From NCBI GenBank assembly GCA_004431415.1, contig QPMI01000432.1, positions 310,001 to 374,000 of the forward strand: a stretch of 64,000 bases of DNA, read 5' to 3'. The translations under genes were made by a program, and so were the position numbers. Source of the stretch: Cyanophora paradoxa. Taxonomy: Eukaryota; Glaucocystophyceae; Cyanophorales; Cyanophoraceae. Positions 44,694 to 56,300 of this stretch are shown here, piece after piece. How positions within the stretch are numbered: the first letter of the stretch is position 1; each line of letters begins with the position of its first letter. The notes beneath the pieces were generated by a model. It worked only from the letters and a program-made list of their open reading frames with translations, ran no database searches and was not told the origin of the DNA.

Positions 44694-47082
44694 ATGTCAT
44701 TCTCGAGCCCAGCGACCGAGCCTGGTGGTTCTAATCGCCCGATGACGCGCGACGTGCCACAGATCCTGTTGAAGGACATCCCCTGGGTGAGCGAAAACGC
44801 CACATAGAGAATCCAAGCCGCCAGCCCCGCGCGCTGCCGTGCCGGAAGCGACGCGTAACTATCGCTCGCAGGAGACATACAAGGCGGCGTCGCTGTTGTC
44901 CGCGAAAGACGTTGAATACATACGCTCGTACGACCACCAGCCGCAAGAGCGCCAGCAGAGCCTCTTGGACAAGGTCCGTGCACGAAACAGCCCGACAGCC
45001 GCGACCGCCACGCCTCGTAGTCCCGGCGCGCGTTCTGACCCAACGCAGGAGGGAGTAGCTTACGTTGATGTCTTTCTTACGATCCTGAAGAACATCAGCA
45101 AGGAAGATGCGGTCCAGTATGTGCTTGCCCTTATCGAGGACATGCTTTCGGGTGCGCCCCACTCGCCCCCAGCGCACTCTCTGTCGAAAGCTAAGCGCGT
45201 CGCGCCGTTCGCCTTGCAGTCGCTCCGGAGCGGCTGTCGCTGTTCCACGCGCTCATTCAGAAGGATGGCCCGCAAAAGGTCTTCCATCCTTTCCTCCGGT
45301 GAGCGACCGTAGCTTTCTTTCGCGAGCTTCTCGCTCGTCGCTGCCGCCGTGCGCGCCGGTCGGGCGCTGACCCCTCGCCCAGGCTTCTCTCCAGGAACGA
45401 TTCCTTCACGGTCCAGAAGGCGGCGCACATCGTCTCGCAGCTCTTCGCGTCAGTCCTGCGTTGGTTTCCTTTCTGCGCGCGCCAGCTGAGCTCGCGGCGC
45501 AGGACCTCGAAGGAGTGCCCGCAGGAGGAGCTCTCGACCATCATGAACTGGGTGATGAACAACCTGAACAACGGGCAGACGTCCGACGCCGTCCTCACCG
45601 CCGTCACCGGCGCCCTCATGCACCTCCTCCGCATCCCGGCCGCGCGCGCCACCTTCCTGCAGTCCCGCGGCCTCACCCTGTGCGCCCCGCCCCTCGCCGC
45701 TCGCGCCGCCGGCGCTCTTCGCTCACGCGCGGGCCCCGCGCGCAGCCTCGTCGCCCTCCTCAAGTCCAACAGCATGCAGCTGACGTACCAGACGACCTTC
45801 TGCCTCTGGGTCCTCTCCTACCAGAAGGAGGCCATCCCCGCCTTCGCCGAGGCCCAGGTACCTGTCCATCCTCCCCCCCGCCCGCCTTCTCTTCTCTTCT
45901 CCGCCCCGCCCCGCCCCCGCCGACCGCGCGTGCCAGGTCGTCCCGGGGCTCGTCTCGCTCCTGAAGACGATCGCGAAGGAGAAGATCGTCCGCATGTCCA
46001 TCGCCACCCTCGTAGTGCGCTCCCTCGCTCGTACTCCGCCGGGCCCGGCCTGCGCGCGCCCCGCTCCCTGCCTCGCCTGACGGGCCGCGCGCGCCGCCGC
46101 CGCCGCCGCCGCAGAACCTGTCGAACAAGGGCAACTACTCGAACGAGATGGTGCAGCACGGCATGATGCGCACCCTCAACACGCTCTCCTACCACAAATG
46201 GGCCGACGGTGCGCCGCCCCGCCCCCGCCCCCGCCCCGCCCCCGACGGGCGCCCCGCGCTTTGCTTTGCGTGCGAGCGAGCGAGCCGCGGGGGGCGCAGA
46301 GGACCTGGTGGACGATATGAGGATACTGGCCGAGGCCCTGCAGGCGAACATCAAGGAGCTCAGGTGAGCGGTGGGCGGGCGGAAGGGGCGGGAGGGAGGG
46401 AGGGCGGGGCTGACAGGCGCGCCCTCGCGCAGCTCGTTCGACGTGTACAAGCTGGAGGTGCTCTCGGGGAAGCTGGACTGGACGCCAGTGCACAAGGAGG
46501 AGTCCTTCTGGAAGGAGAACGTCACCAAGTTCGAGGGCGACGACTGCCGCGTCCTCAGGTGAGCGCGAGGGAAGGGGGGGGGGGGGGCGGGGGCGGGGGC
46601 GGGGGCGAGTGTCGCCGGCCAGGGTGCTTGGGAGCCTAGAGGCTAGGGGGACGGCTAGCATGAGGGGGCACCGCCCTTCCTCGCGCCACTGCCTTTGCTC
46701 TCCGCCGCCCTTCCCGCCTTGAACCTTTATCTCCGGCAGGGTGCTGGTGAGCCTGCTGAAGTCGCCGACGGCGTCGGCGAAGGACCTCGCGATCGTGTGC
46801 CACGACCTCGGCGAGTTCGTCCGCTTCCACCCCCGCGGCCGCCAGTGCGCCCCGCCCTGCCGCCCTCGCTCCCCGCGTACTCTATCGATCGGCCCGCCTG
46901 ACCTATCCATCTATCTCTCCCCGCGCAGGCTGCTGCAGTCGATGGAGGCGAAGGGGACGATGCTGGGCCTGATGGCGCACCAGGACGCCGAGGTCAAGAA
47001 GCACGCCCTCGTCGCCGTCCAGCGCATGCTCTGCCAGCACTGGGAGGCCCTCTCCTCCCTCTCCTCCTCCGCCGCCAAGTGA
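44694..47082 (+). CDS. V-type proton ATPase subunit H
   Basis: Subunit H (yeast Vma13p) couples V1 and Vo and silences free V1. Exon 1 from the ATG at 44694 gives [20 protein letters not shown] and LLKDIPW, joined to [20 protein letters not shown], as in animal VNWQSYLQGQMISAEDCEFI. Then: [156 protein letters not shown], and the C-terminal HEAT repeats to [20 protein letters not shown]. About fourteen short introns. Length (about 440 residues) and order are complete. Confidence 0.93.
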
Positions 47083-48327
47083 CCTGTTGCAGCTGTAGCC
47101 GCAGGGCCGCTCTAAGCTCTGTTTGAAGATAGTCAATTATACAGATCCATGCGTTAAATTTGCGTCGGCCCGGGAATTTGCAGTTGGCGTGGAAACAGGG
47201 GTCCCGGCCCAGAGCTCGGCAAACGATGATGTGGCCTGCGAGGATGGCTTCATCTTCCACACACTCCGCCGGCCCGCGGGCCTCCTAGACGTCGACTCGA
47301 TGATCCCTAGAAGGCCTCCGATGCGAAGCCTGGGGCGGGCCGCTGATCATGAGGCCTTGAAGCCTGGGGCGGGCCGCTGATCATGAGGCCTTGCAAGGCC
47401 TCGAAGCCTCAGGGCCCGGCCTCGGGCCCGGGGCCCGGCCTGTGACTCAGTGATCATGACAGGTTGCCGGTCCGACGGTCCCTCTCAGTCTGCAGCTGCC
47501 AGGCTGAGGCTCCAAGCCTTGCCAAGTTGAAAAATTCCCCGAGTTCATCTTGACACAGTGAGCCTCGCTCATGATCATGATCTGATCATTACTCCCGGCC
47601 CTGCCTGAAGCTTGCAATTGCCAGTTCAACGGTTGCCAAGCTTGAAATTGAACTCGGAAGAGCCGCCGAGCTGCAGTGATCATGAAGCCCGGTCTTGATC
47701 ATCATGGCATGAACTTCGGAAGCCTCGCAGACTGGTAACTTAGTAATCCGCCCCGGCGGGCCGGGCCTGCCCATGACTTGCCAAGGGCCGCCGGGCTAGC
47801 CCAGTGGCTTACTTCAAGGTTTTCAAGTTGTTTTCCTGCCTGCCTGGGCCTAGGCCTCCCGGCTTCCAGTCCGCCGGTGCCGCGCTCCAGTACTGGAGTG
47901 ACTAGCGTACAGCGATATAGCGAGGGCCCCGGCGGGCCCCGGGCGTGCGCATGGCGGTAAAGTGTTTTGTCTACGAAGTTACTGTACAGCGAGCCCATAG
48001 CTAGCTATAGGCCTAGGCCTCGAAGGGGCCGGGCTGGGCCCCGGGCCGGGGGCGGCCACGGGCTGAGAGGGGGGGGGAGGGGGGGGGAAGTGGGGGGGGG
48101 GGGAAGGCGGGGCCGCCCCAGTTGGTGGCGTATCGTACATCGCTCCGGGCCCGGCCCGGACGGCCCGGCAAGGGCGCGCGCGGGGAGAGAGGGGGTGGGA
48201 GGTGGCCGGCCGGTATACATACAGGCGCAAAGCCGCAGCCGCAGGCCGGGCCAAGCGCGCGCCCAGTGGCGCGGTCGCGCGCCGGGGGCCGGGGCGGCCG
48301 GCCGCGGCCGCGGGCCATGGGGGGCCG
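47083..48327. other. Long intergenic region with palindromes and a tandem repeat
   Basis: About 1.25 kb between convergent genes, clearly AT-richer from 47100 to 47760. It contains many TGATCATGA palindromes (47343, 47377, 47451, 47569, 47676) like those at 25530-25870 and 28258. From 48040 on it is very G-rich. No exon with splice support. Confidence 0.6.
47325..47392 (+). repeat. 34-bp tandem repeat, two copies
   Basis: Unit GAAGCCTGGGGCGGGCCGCT followed by GATCATGAGGCCTT, exactly repeated once. Each unit carries the TGATCATGA palindrome. Confidence 0.9.
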
Positions 48328-50091
48328 CTAGCTGTCGAGGCCGGAGAGGAGGGCGCCCTCGGCCGAGACGGCCGCCCACGCCATCCGCGGCGTCGTGAAC
48401 GCGTGCCCCAGCTGCCCACGCGTACCCCCCGCCGGGTCAAGCCCAAGGAGGGGCCTGGGGGGAAGGGGGGGAGGGGGAGGAGGGGGTGGGGGGTAGGAGG
48501 GTGGGGGGGCGGGTACGAAGCTCCTATGGAAAGCTAGCTGGGGCGGGGTGGGGGGGCGGCGCACGGTGCCGTCGGGGGTGAGGACGATGCAGCCGCCGCA
48601 GCCGTCGACGCGGGCGCGCATCGCCTCCAGGGCCTTTCGCGCCGCCGCCTCGGGCGCCAGGCCCGCCTCCACGCCGTGCAGCACCTGCCGCGCCAGCGTC
48701 ACCTGAGCGAGGGTCAGAGATGGAGAGCTCGAGAAGGAGGGAGGGAGGGAGGGAGGGCGGGCCTTCATGATGGACTCGCCGTGGCCCGTGCAGGAGACGC
48801 CCCCGCTCGCGTTGTCGGCGTACGCGCCGCAGCCGACCAGCGGCGAGTCCCCCACCCGCCCCGCCTTCTTGGCCGTGATGCCACCTACCCCCCGCGAGCC
48901 GGTCGGCAGGAGAGGGGGGGAAGAGGGGGATACCGGTGCCGGCCGCACCGGTGGAGGTGCCGCAGGCGATGTCGCCGCGTGCGTCCAGCGCCACGCACCC
49001 GACCGTGTCCGTCGAGCCCCGCTGCGCCCGCCCGCCCGCCGTGAGCGGCGCGGCGCGGGAGAGAGAAGAGAGAGAGAGAGAGACAGAGAGATATAGAGGG
49101 CTGCGCTTCGGAACGGGCGCGCCTTGAGCTCGTGGCGGTTGAAGAGGGTGCTGACCGTCGCGCGGTACTCCTGGAAGCGCTTCCACTCCAGCTGCACGTG
49201 CCGCCCGGCGGGATCGAATTCGAATCCGAGCGGGCTCAGGGTGAGGCGGGCCCCCCCGAAGGCTCTCACCTGAGCGGCCTCGGTGACGAGCTCCTCGGGG
49301 CGCACAGACTCCACGCCCATCTGGGGAGGAGGCTCTCAGGAGGGTGCTTGGTTCCGCGGGGCCCGCCCCGCCCCGGCAGGGCCGGGCCGGGCCGCGCGTG
49401 CGGGGCGGCCGGGCGGACCTCGCGGGCGAACTTGTTGGCGCCGGCGCCGACGAGGAGGCAGTGGCGGGTCTGCTCCATAACCTGCCGCGCCAGGCTCACC
49501 GGGTTCCGGATGTTCTGCGCCCCCGCTGACCTCAGCCCCGGAGTGCCCCGGGACGGGCAAGGGGCGGCGCGCGCGCGCTCGCGCTCGCCTGCACAGCGGC
49601 GACGGCGCCCGTCTTGAGCGTCGCACCGTCCATAACGATCGCGTCCATCTCTACCTGCCCGCGCCGCTTAGGAGAGCGGGGGAGAGGCCGGCGGGCGGGC
49701 AGCAGACCTGTCCCTCCTCGTTCAGGACCGAGCCGGTGCCAGCGTCGAAGGTCGGGTCGTCCTCCAGCACGCGGATCGCCGCTTCAACCGCATCCATTGC
49801 GCTCCCGCCGCGCGCCAGCACCTGCGGCCCCGCCCGCGTCGCGCCGGGCGCACGAGAGAGAGGCCTTCGCCGCACGTGTCCCGCACCTGGTGCCCCGCCT
49901 TCGCTGCGGCCTCGCAGCCGCGCACGCTCGCATCGGCGATCTCCTCGGGGATCGCGTACGCTCCTGCGCACGGGCGGCGCAGCATGTCAGCGCTCGGCCC
50001 GGCGCTGGCCAGCGCGCGCTCAGCCAGGCTTACCGCCGTGCACGATGATGGCAATAGGGCGGCTCAGGTCCGCGGGCGGATTCGGCGCCAT
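48328..50091 (-). CDS. Isoaspartyl peptidase / L-asparaginase (ASRGL1 type, Ntn hydrolase)
   Basis: Plant-type asparaginase that removes isoaspartyl dipeptides and Asn. It self-cleaves before a catalytic Thr. Spliced from the ATG at 50091: MAPNPPADLSRPIAIIVHGG, AYAIPEEIADASVRGCEAAA, VLARGGSAMDAVEAAIRVLE, DDPTFDAGTGSVLNEEGQVE, MDAIVMDGATLKTGAVAAVQ, NIRNPVSLARQVMEQTRHCL, VGAGANKFARE, LEWKRFQEYRATVSTLFNRH. The processing site is GSTDTVGCVALDARGDIACG (Thr of DTVG is the nucleophile), then TGGITAKKAGRVGDSPLVGC, AYADNASGGVSCTGHGESIM and the C-terminal GCGGCIVLTPDGTVRQLGHA. Substrate-pocket motifs GRVGDSP and TGHGE are present. Two introns use GC donors. Length about 350 residues is normal. Confidence 0.92.
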
Positions 50092-50319
50092 CGCAGCGCG
50101 GTGGCTGACCCGGTTGGTGGCTAGAAGTGGGTGCCGCGGCCGGAGAAATGTGGGTGCGCTGGCGCGTGCGGCTTTAACGCAGTTCTTGGTCTGGGCTTTC
50201 TCAGAAGAATTGCAGATGGTTCGTGGAAATGGATGCCCTTGGGGTTTATAAGGCGGTCGAGCTTGCTTCTTTCGTCGCGTACCCCCCACCTGCCCATTCC
50301 CCCGAATCCTTGCTCAACG
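50092..50319. promoter_or_regulatory. Compact bidirectional promoter region
   Basis: Only 228 bases between divergent ATGs of the asparaginase and the 86-aa gene. Less GC-rich than its surroundings, with GTTTATAAGGCGG at 50244-50256 on the plus strand as a possible TATA-type element for the small gene, about 70 bases before its ATG. Confidence 0.45.
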
Positions 50320-50903
50320 ATGGCCGACGACAGCGCCCCGAACGTCGATCTTAAAATCCGTCGTCCGTCGGACTCCGGCGCGGACCGCGCGCTCGCCGGT
50401 GAGCCCAGCCAGAGCAAGGTGGACGCGCCGGCGCCGGCGCCGTGGTGGTGCAATTAATATTACAAATTTGACGCCGACGCGGCGCGCGCACAGGCGACAC
50501 AGGAGCGGTCCCCTTCGAGTGCAAGAGCTCCTTCGGCAAGGAGGTCGAGTGCGGTGAGCGCGCTCGGGGGCCCGCAGATCGAAATTCGACGCCGGATCGG
50601 AAGAAATTCGAATTCGATCCGATATCGATTCGTTTAATGTCCGAGCTCGCGCTAGCCGCGCCGAGCTCCGATCCTGGGATCTCCGATTTGCTAGTGCTCG
50701 CGAGAGGGAAGCGTGCAGCTGCGGGACATATATCCGGACGCCGATGCTGATCGCTCGCGCGCGCGCACTGCCGCGCGGCAGGGACGACTCTGAACGCGCG
50801 GGAGGAGGACTTCAACGCGGAGCCCGTCTCGCAGGCGCCGCCCCCGACGGGCCCGGGAGGCCGCTGGGAGGCCGACGTGGAGACGCAGGCGCGCAGCGGC
50901 TGA
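50320..50903 (+). CDS. Small acidic protein, 86 residues, unknown function
   Basis: Three exons read cleanly: MADDSAPNVDLKIRRPSDSG...ALAG, then DTGAVPFECKSSFGKEVEC, then GTTLNAREEDFNAEPVSQAP...ETQARSG with TGA at 50901-50903. Both introns are GT-AG with phase-consistent joins. It is too short in each exon to stand out as an open frame. There is no signal peptide or known domain; two Cys flank SSFGKEVE. The intron at 50552-50780 is AT-rich, with GAATTCGAATTCG. Confidence 0.5.
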
Positions 50904-51175
50904 GGCCCGCGGCCGCGATGCGATCTCGAGCTCTGAAGCGGGCCGCCAGCTCGAACAAGTCCTTCGATTCAAATAGGGAGCCGTAACATGCGTATCTACT
51001 ATAAATAAAAAGAGCCACTGACTTGCCGCGCGCGTCAGTTGGGTCCGGGGAAGGGAATTTAATCATGTGAACGGGACTGTTGCACTGCAGTGGCTTGGCA
51101 TTCACAGCGCGCACAAGACTCGCACAAAATGGGCGGGGGGGCTGCAGTTTGGCAGCCCCGTGCGGGACTGCACTG

Positions 51176-52797
51176 TCACTGCACGGCCTTGGTCTTCTTT
51201 CCGCCCTTGGTGTCCTTGGACTTGGCGGCCTTGGGGGCCGCCGGCTTCTTGGTCTTCTTGCCCTTGGAGACGCCGGCGCCCAGGAGGCGCGCGGCCTTGG
51301 TGCCGAGGAGGCGGGGCGCAGCGAGGGCCATGAGGCCCTTCATGCCGGTGGCCTTCTTTGGGGCGGAGGCCGACTTCACGACCGGCGCCTCGGCGGCGTC
51401 GAGCTCGGGCGCTGCCCCCTCCTCGTCCGAGGAGACCTCGATGGGGTCGTCCCTGAGGGCAGAGCGGGTAAGGAGAGGGAGGAGGGGTGGGGGAAGGGGG
51501 GGGGTGGGGGGGGGGGGGGGGGGGGAGGTTGGGCGGGGAAGGAGACGGAGGGGCGGCAGACCCGGTGGCGGAGGCGTTGTCGGACTCGTCCGAGGAGATC
51601 ACGGTGGCCTTGCGGCCACCCGAGCGGCGCTTTGGCGTATCCCTGCGGGCTGGGATTGAGGAGCGATGGAGCATCCGGGAGCAAGAAAGAGGGACGCACT
51701 CGTCGTCGTCCTCGGGCAGCTGTGGGGCAGGCAGGGCCGCAATCGGGGCAGGCGGGGCCGGCATCACCAGGCAGGACTTGGGGCCGGACTGCAGAGTGGC
51801 CGTGCCGTTCCTGCAGGGACGGCGGTGGGCACACGAAAGCAAACAGACGCGGGAGAGGGGTGGAAAGTGCCCACCGGAATGCGTCGTAGAGGGCGTCAAG
51901 CGCCTGGGTCTTCTCGTCCTTGGCCGTGATCACGTACTCCCGAGTGTACTGCTGGGGGATGAAGTGGACGTGGCCATCTAGTACCGGAAACCACACATTG
52001 GTAGCCGACGTAGTGCTCGCCGCAGTAGTCGCAGCCCCAGACGTTCGCACCGGCCGCCGCTTGCAGCTGCTTGTCCGTGCAGCGATTGCAGCCGCGCCGC
52101 GAGGCGAGGTTGTGACTGCCAGCAGGCGGAATCGATCCCGCAGCAGCCGGCTGCCCGTGCTCTGCGATTGAGCGCTGTGAGCTCGCATCGCAAGTCGAGC
52201 ACTTGGTGCGCCTCGCGGACCGACGTGTACAGGCGCCGAGGCGGCGGTCGCGGCTTCCGCGCGCGCGCGCAGCGATGCTCTGCAGCTCCGGCTCATCTGC
52301 GACAGCGTATACACGTAGCGAAAAGGTAAGTTTCGAACGCTTCGAAAGCATAATGACCGCGTACCACGTAAGCGGTTCTTTTCACAGGATGCAGTTGCGT
52401 GGTGTGCCACCACCTTCGCCGGGCCGAAGCGCACGAAGTGGGCAGCGCAGAGGTCACAGCCCCACACGTCTTTGCTGCCGGTGGCTTTGCTCTTCTGCTG
52501 ACAGTCCCCGCACTCAGGCCGCTCGCTGAACGCGTGGGCGCCAGCTGCCCGGGTTTTCACGGCTGCGCTGCTTGCCGCCGGATGTCTACATCGCAGCACA
52601 TGACTGTAAAGCGCGTCCCTCGTGCAGAAGTGCTGGCCGCAGTGCAGGCACTTGCCGCCGTACTTCTGCCTAGATCCGCCGCAGCCTGGCTGACTGCAGG
52701 GCTTGCTGGCCGGCTCGATATCGACTCCGATGGCGATGCCCGGCGGTGGCTTCGCGCCGCCGCTGCCGCTCGGGCGGCCGGAGCGTGGGAGGCTCAT
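51176..52797 (-). CDS. Cys-rich zinc-binding nuclear protein with repeated WGC-type fingers
   Basis: From the ATG at 52797: MSLPRSGRPSGSGGAKPPPG, then PCSQPGCGGSRQKYGGKCLH, CGQHFCTRDALYSHVLRCRH (a C2H2-like finger). Two related modules follow: CGDCQQKSKATGSKDVWGCD, LCAAHFVRFGPAKVVAHH; and CNRCTDKQLQAAAGANVWGC, DYCGEHYVGYQ. Then VLDGHVHFIPQQYTREYVIT, AKDEKTQALDALYDAF. The tail has acidic serine patches (VISSDESDNAS; DPIEVSSDEEG) and ends Lys/Ala-rich, GKKTKKPAAPKAAKSKDTKG. The CxxC(x10-14)VWGCDxC module is repeated and may be an undescribed zinc finger. Acidic and basic tails suggest a chromatin protein. Upstream exons at 52900-53120 (PDQFEVNACIMPDIPYCKSE) may belong to it. Confidence 0.55.
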
Positions 52798-53324
52798 TGC
52801 AGCGAACGCAGGAGATCGTGCGGGTACCGCAAAAAGACTTTCCGCAGGGTAAGTTCGCACTCTCCAATGCGATTGGCTAGCACGCGCGGCGTCCTCCTAC
52901 GCGACCGCGCTCGCGCCCGGCCTCGCTCTTGCAGTACGGAATGTCGGGCATAATGCAAGCATTGACCTCGAACTGGTCCGGCCCGTATATCTGCTCCCTG
53001 TGCGTCGCTGGACCCCTTTTTGTCCCGGGTGTTGGTGCCTGTTCCTGGATCACCCTTTGGTCGGACGGGACCGGGAGACACGGTTTCGGGGTCCCCTGGG
53101 GATGGGCTTTCAGCATGTACCGCGCGGCCCGGGTTTTGCGGAGGTCGGGGAAATGGGATTTGGGGTAGGGTTGGGCCCGAGGGACAGGGACAGGGGAAGT
53201 GATTTTCCCTTCCCCAAAAATAATAGCGAAATCGAATGGAGAGCGCTGCCTTGAAAAAGGATCCCGGGGGGCCGGGTCTGTACACGCGGGGGCGGGGCCC
53301 CCTGCATCTAATCTAGGCCGAGGC
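52798..53324. other. Region upstream of the zinc-finger gene with unusual composition
   Basis: Minus-strand sequence at 52880-53000 may hold an additional upstream exon (IYGPDQFEVNACIMPDIPYC). From 53010 to 53250 the DNA is unlike both genes and spacers: repeated GGGAC/GGGTTTTG/GGGGAAATGGGATTTGGGG pieces on the plus strand, ending in CCCCAAAAATAATAGCGAAAT. It could be a fragment of an inserted element. No terminal repeats seen. Confidence 0.35.
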
Positions 53325-56300
53325 CTAGTCGCCGAAGATTTGGTCCTTGAGGGCCATGATGGCTGCGCGGGCGCGCGCGGGAAACTCGGTCAGAGCGGCG
53401 CGGAAAACGCGCAGCGGGGGAGCTCGAGGGCGGGGGTACCGAGGAAGAGGATGTCGAGGCCGGGGAGGGCGACCTCTCGGAAGGCGCGGAGGAAGAGGAG
53501 GAGCGGCTCCATGCCGAACCAGTCCTGCGCCTGCGAGAGGCCCGTGGACTGGAGCCAGCCCTCGCGCTGGTCCGCCGAGAACTTGAGCCCGTACAGGATG
53601 ACCAGGTACGAGCAGAAGGCCGAGAAGAGCAGCGAGAAGATGTACCCCGCGTAGGCGAGGAACCACGGTAGGGGCTGCGGCGGCGGCGGCGTCTTCTTCG
53701 CCTGCAGCTCGTAGACCCCTGCGGAGCGAGCGGCCCAGCGAGTGAGCGAGCGAGCGAAGCGAGGGCAGCGCAGCGCATGCGCACGGGCGGCGGCGAGGGC
53801 CTGGGCGAAGACGCCCTTGCCCTCGGCCTGCTTCTTGAGCTCCTCGACCTTCTTCTCGTGCTTGAAGCGCTTCATGCGGCGCCGGACGGCCTCCTGCACG
53901 ACCGCCGCGTCCAGCGTCGTGCTGCGGTAGCGGTGCCCGCGCCACGCCGACTGGATCCGCCGCGCCGCCGCCTCCGCGTTCTCGCTGAAGGTCGGCCGCA
54001 GGAAGTGCGGCAGCGGCGCCCCGCCGGCCGCCGGCGAGCCCCCGCGCGGCGCCGGCGCCTCGCCTTTGGCGCCCTTGGCGCCCTTGGCGGCCGCGGCTGC
54101 CGCGACCGCCTCGGCGGGGGTGAGGGGCCGGCCCTTGAGGGCCGCCACGCCGGCCGGGATGGGCGGCGGCTGCGGGCGGTCGGCCATCGGCGGGAGCACG
54201 CGCCGCCGCGGCCGCATCATCTCGCCGAAGGGAAGCGGCGGGGGCGGGGGCGGGGGCGGGGCGGCCCGGCTGCGGGGCAGGGCGTCAGAGGGCGAGCGCG
54301 AGGGCGAGAGAGAAGGGCGGGCGAAGGGAAAGGACGCAAAAGAGGGCGCACATGCCGGTCTTGAGGGCGTGGATCTTGGCGCGGACGGCGTGGCCGCGCC
54401 AGACGCGCTGCAGCATCACCGCCGCCCGCTGCACGCGCTCCGAGTCCGCAGCGGCGGCGCCCGTCTGCGCGGGCAGTGAGCGGTTGGCGCGGGCGCGGGG
54501 GGAAATAGGCGGGCGCACGGGCAGGGCCCAGCGAGCGGCGCTGGACTGCGAGCTGGAGGCCGAGGAGGAGGCGCGGGGCACGGCGGGCGCCGCCGCGGCG
54601 GGGGCCGCCGCCGCCGCCGCCCGGGGGGCCGCGAGGCCCCCTCGGGGGGAGTGTCGGGGGCGAGGGCGAGGAAGCGACGCGAAGGGGCGCCCGTGAGGCG
54701 GGGCGGGGGCGGGACGGGCCCGCGGCGGGGCGGCCCCGGGTGCGGCGAGCCGTCCGAGCCCGTCTGGGAGTCGGCGGAGGAGCCGACGGCGGCGGCGCGC
54801 GCGGCGCGCAGCACGAGCAGCGCCGTGTGCGAAGCCCGCGAACGCCACAGCGCCTGCACGCGCCCCGCCGCCTCGTTCGGCGAGCGCGGCGCCGGGCGGC
54901 TCGGGCGCGGGACCGCGGCGGCGGCCGCGAGGCGCGGCGCGGAGCGGGCGGCGTGGGAGAGGCCGCCGGGGGCCGGGGCGTGCGCGGCGGCGATGTGGGA
55001 GGACGGGACGGGGCGGCGGGGCCCGGGCCCCGCGGCGGGGGAACGCCCCCGAGGGGCTCGTTGCGGGCCGCGAGGGGCAGGTGGGAGGGGCTCTCGGATC
55101 CCGAGCCCGAGCCGCTGGACGAGCCGCGCGGGCCCGGGCGGCGTCGGCCCTCGCCGGCGGCGCCCGCCAGGAAGTGGGGGATGACGGGCCCGACCTCGTG
55201 GCCGGACGCGGGGCGCGGCTGCCGCCGGGGCCGCGGGGCGCCCTCGCCGGGGCCCGCGGGCGGGGGCGGGGGCGGCGGGGGCGCCCCCGGCGGGGTGAAG
55301 ATTCCGATCCCGACGGCCCCGATGGCGTTGAAGCCGTCGGTCAGATCCTCGTCGCTCTCCGCCCGCGGGAGCGGGAGCGGCGCGCCGCCGGCCGCCGCGG
55401 CGCGCACGAGGTCGCGCGCCGCGCGCTCGGCCCGCGCCTGCGCCTCGATCTTGGCCCAGTTCTTGCGGGTGCGGTGGCCCCGGTAGGTCGCCTGGATGCG
55501 CGTGACGGCCCGGGAGATCGGGTCCGGCACGCCCGGCCGCCGCGCCGACGCCCCGCCCGCGCGCACTTGCATGCGCACGGCAAGCGCCAGCGGCAGCGCC
55601 TGCCCGTCGGGGCCCCGCGCCGAGGGCGCCCCCGCCCGGAACGTCACCCCGCCGCCGCGCGCCGTCTTGCTCCCGTCGCCACCACCGCCGCGCGCCGACT
55701 TGCCGCCGTCGCCGCCGCCGGGGCCGGCCTTGCCGCCGGCGCGGGCCGTGTCGGCGGTGACGACGAGGCCGACGCCGGCCTTGGAGGACACGGGGACGGC
55801 GGCCTCCGGGGCCACCTTGCCGTCCGATCCCTCCTTCCCGTCCTTCCCGTCCTTGCCGCCCTTCTTCAGGTCCTCCTCCTCGCCCTCGACGACGGCGAAG
55901 ATGGTGCGGCGGCGGGGCGGGAGGACGGCCCCCGCGCCGATCATCGGCGGCGGCTGCGGGCCCGTCCGCTTCGCCAGCGCCGGCGCCACCTTCCGGAACA
56001 TGTACACGAAGAAAATCTGGACCCGGCCCTCGTCAGAAAAATCATTTTTTTTTTTGGGGGGGGGGGGTGGAGTTTGCCTTGGCGGGGAAGAGGGCGACGG
56101 CGGCGATAACGGAGGATATGATCTTGCGGGTCCAGGCCCCCGCGCTGTTCGCGTCGCCCGTCCCGAAGAAGATCGCGTTGATCGCCAGCGTCCCCGTCGC
56201 GAAGGCGAGCAGGCAGGTCAGGCGCCGCGGCCGCGTGTACGGGTCGTACGGCTCGACGACGAAGATGGAGATCAGGATGTGGTTCGTCGTGAACATGTGC

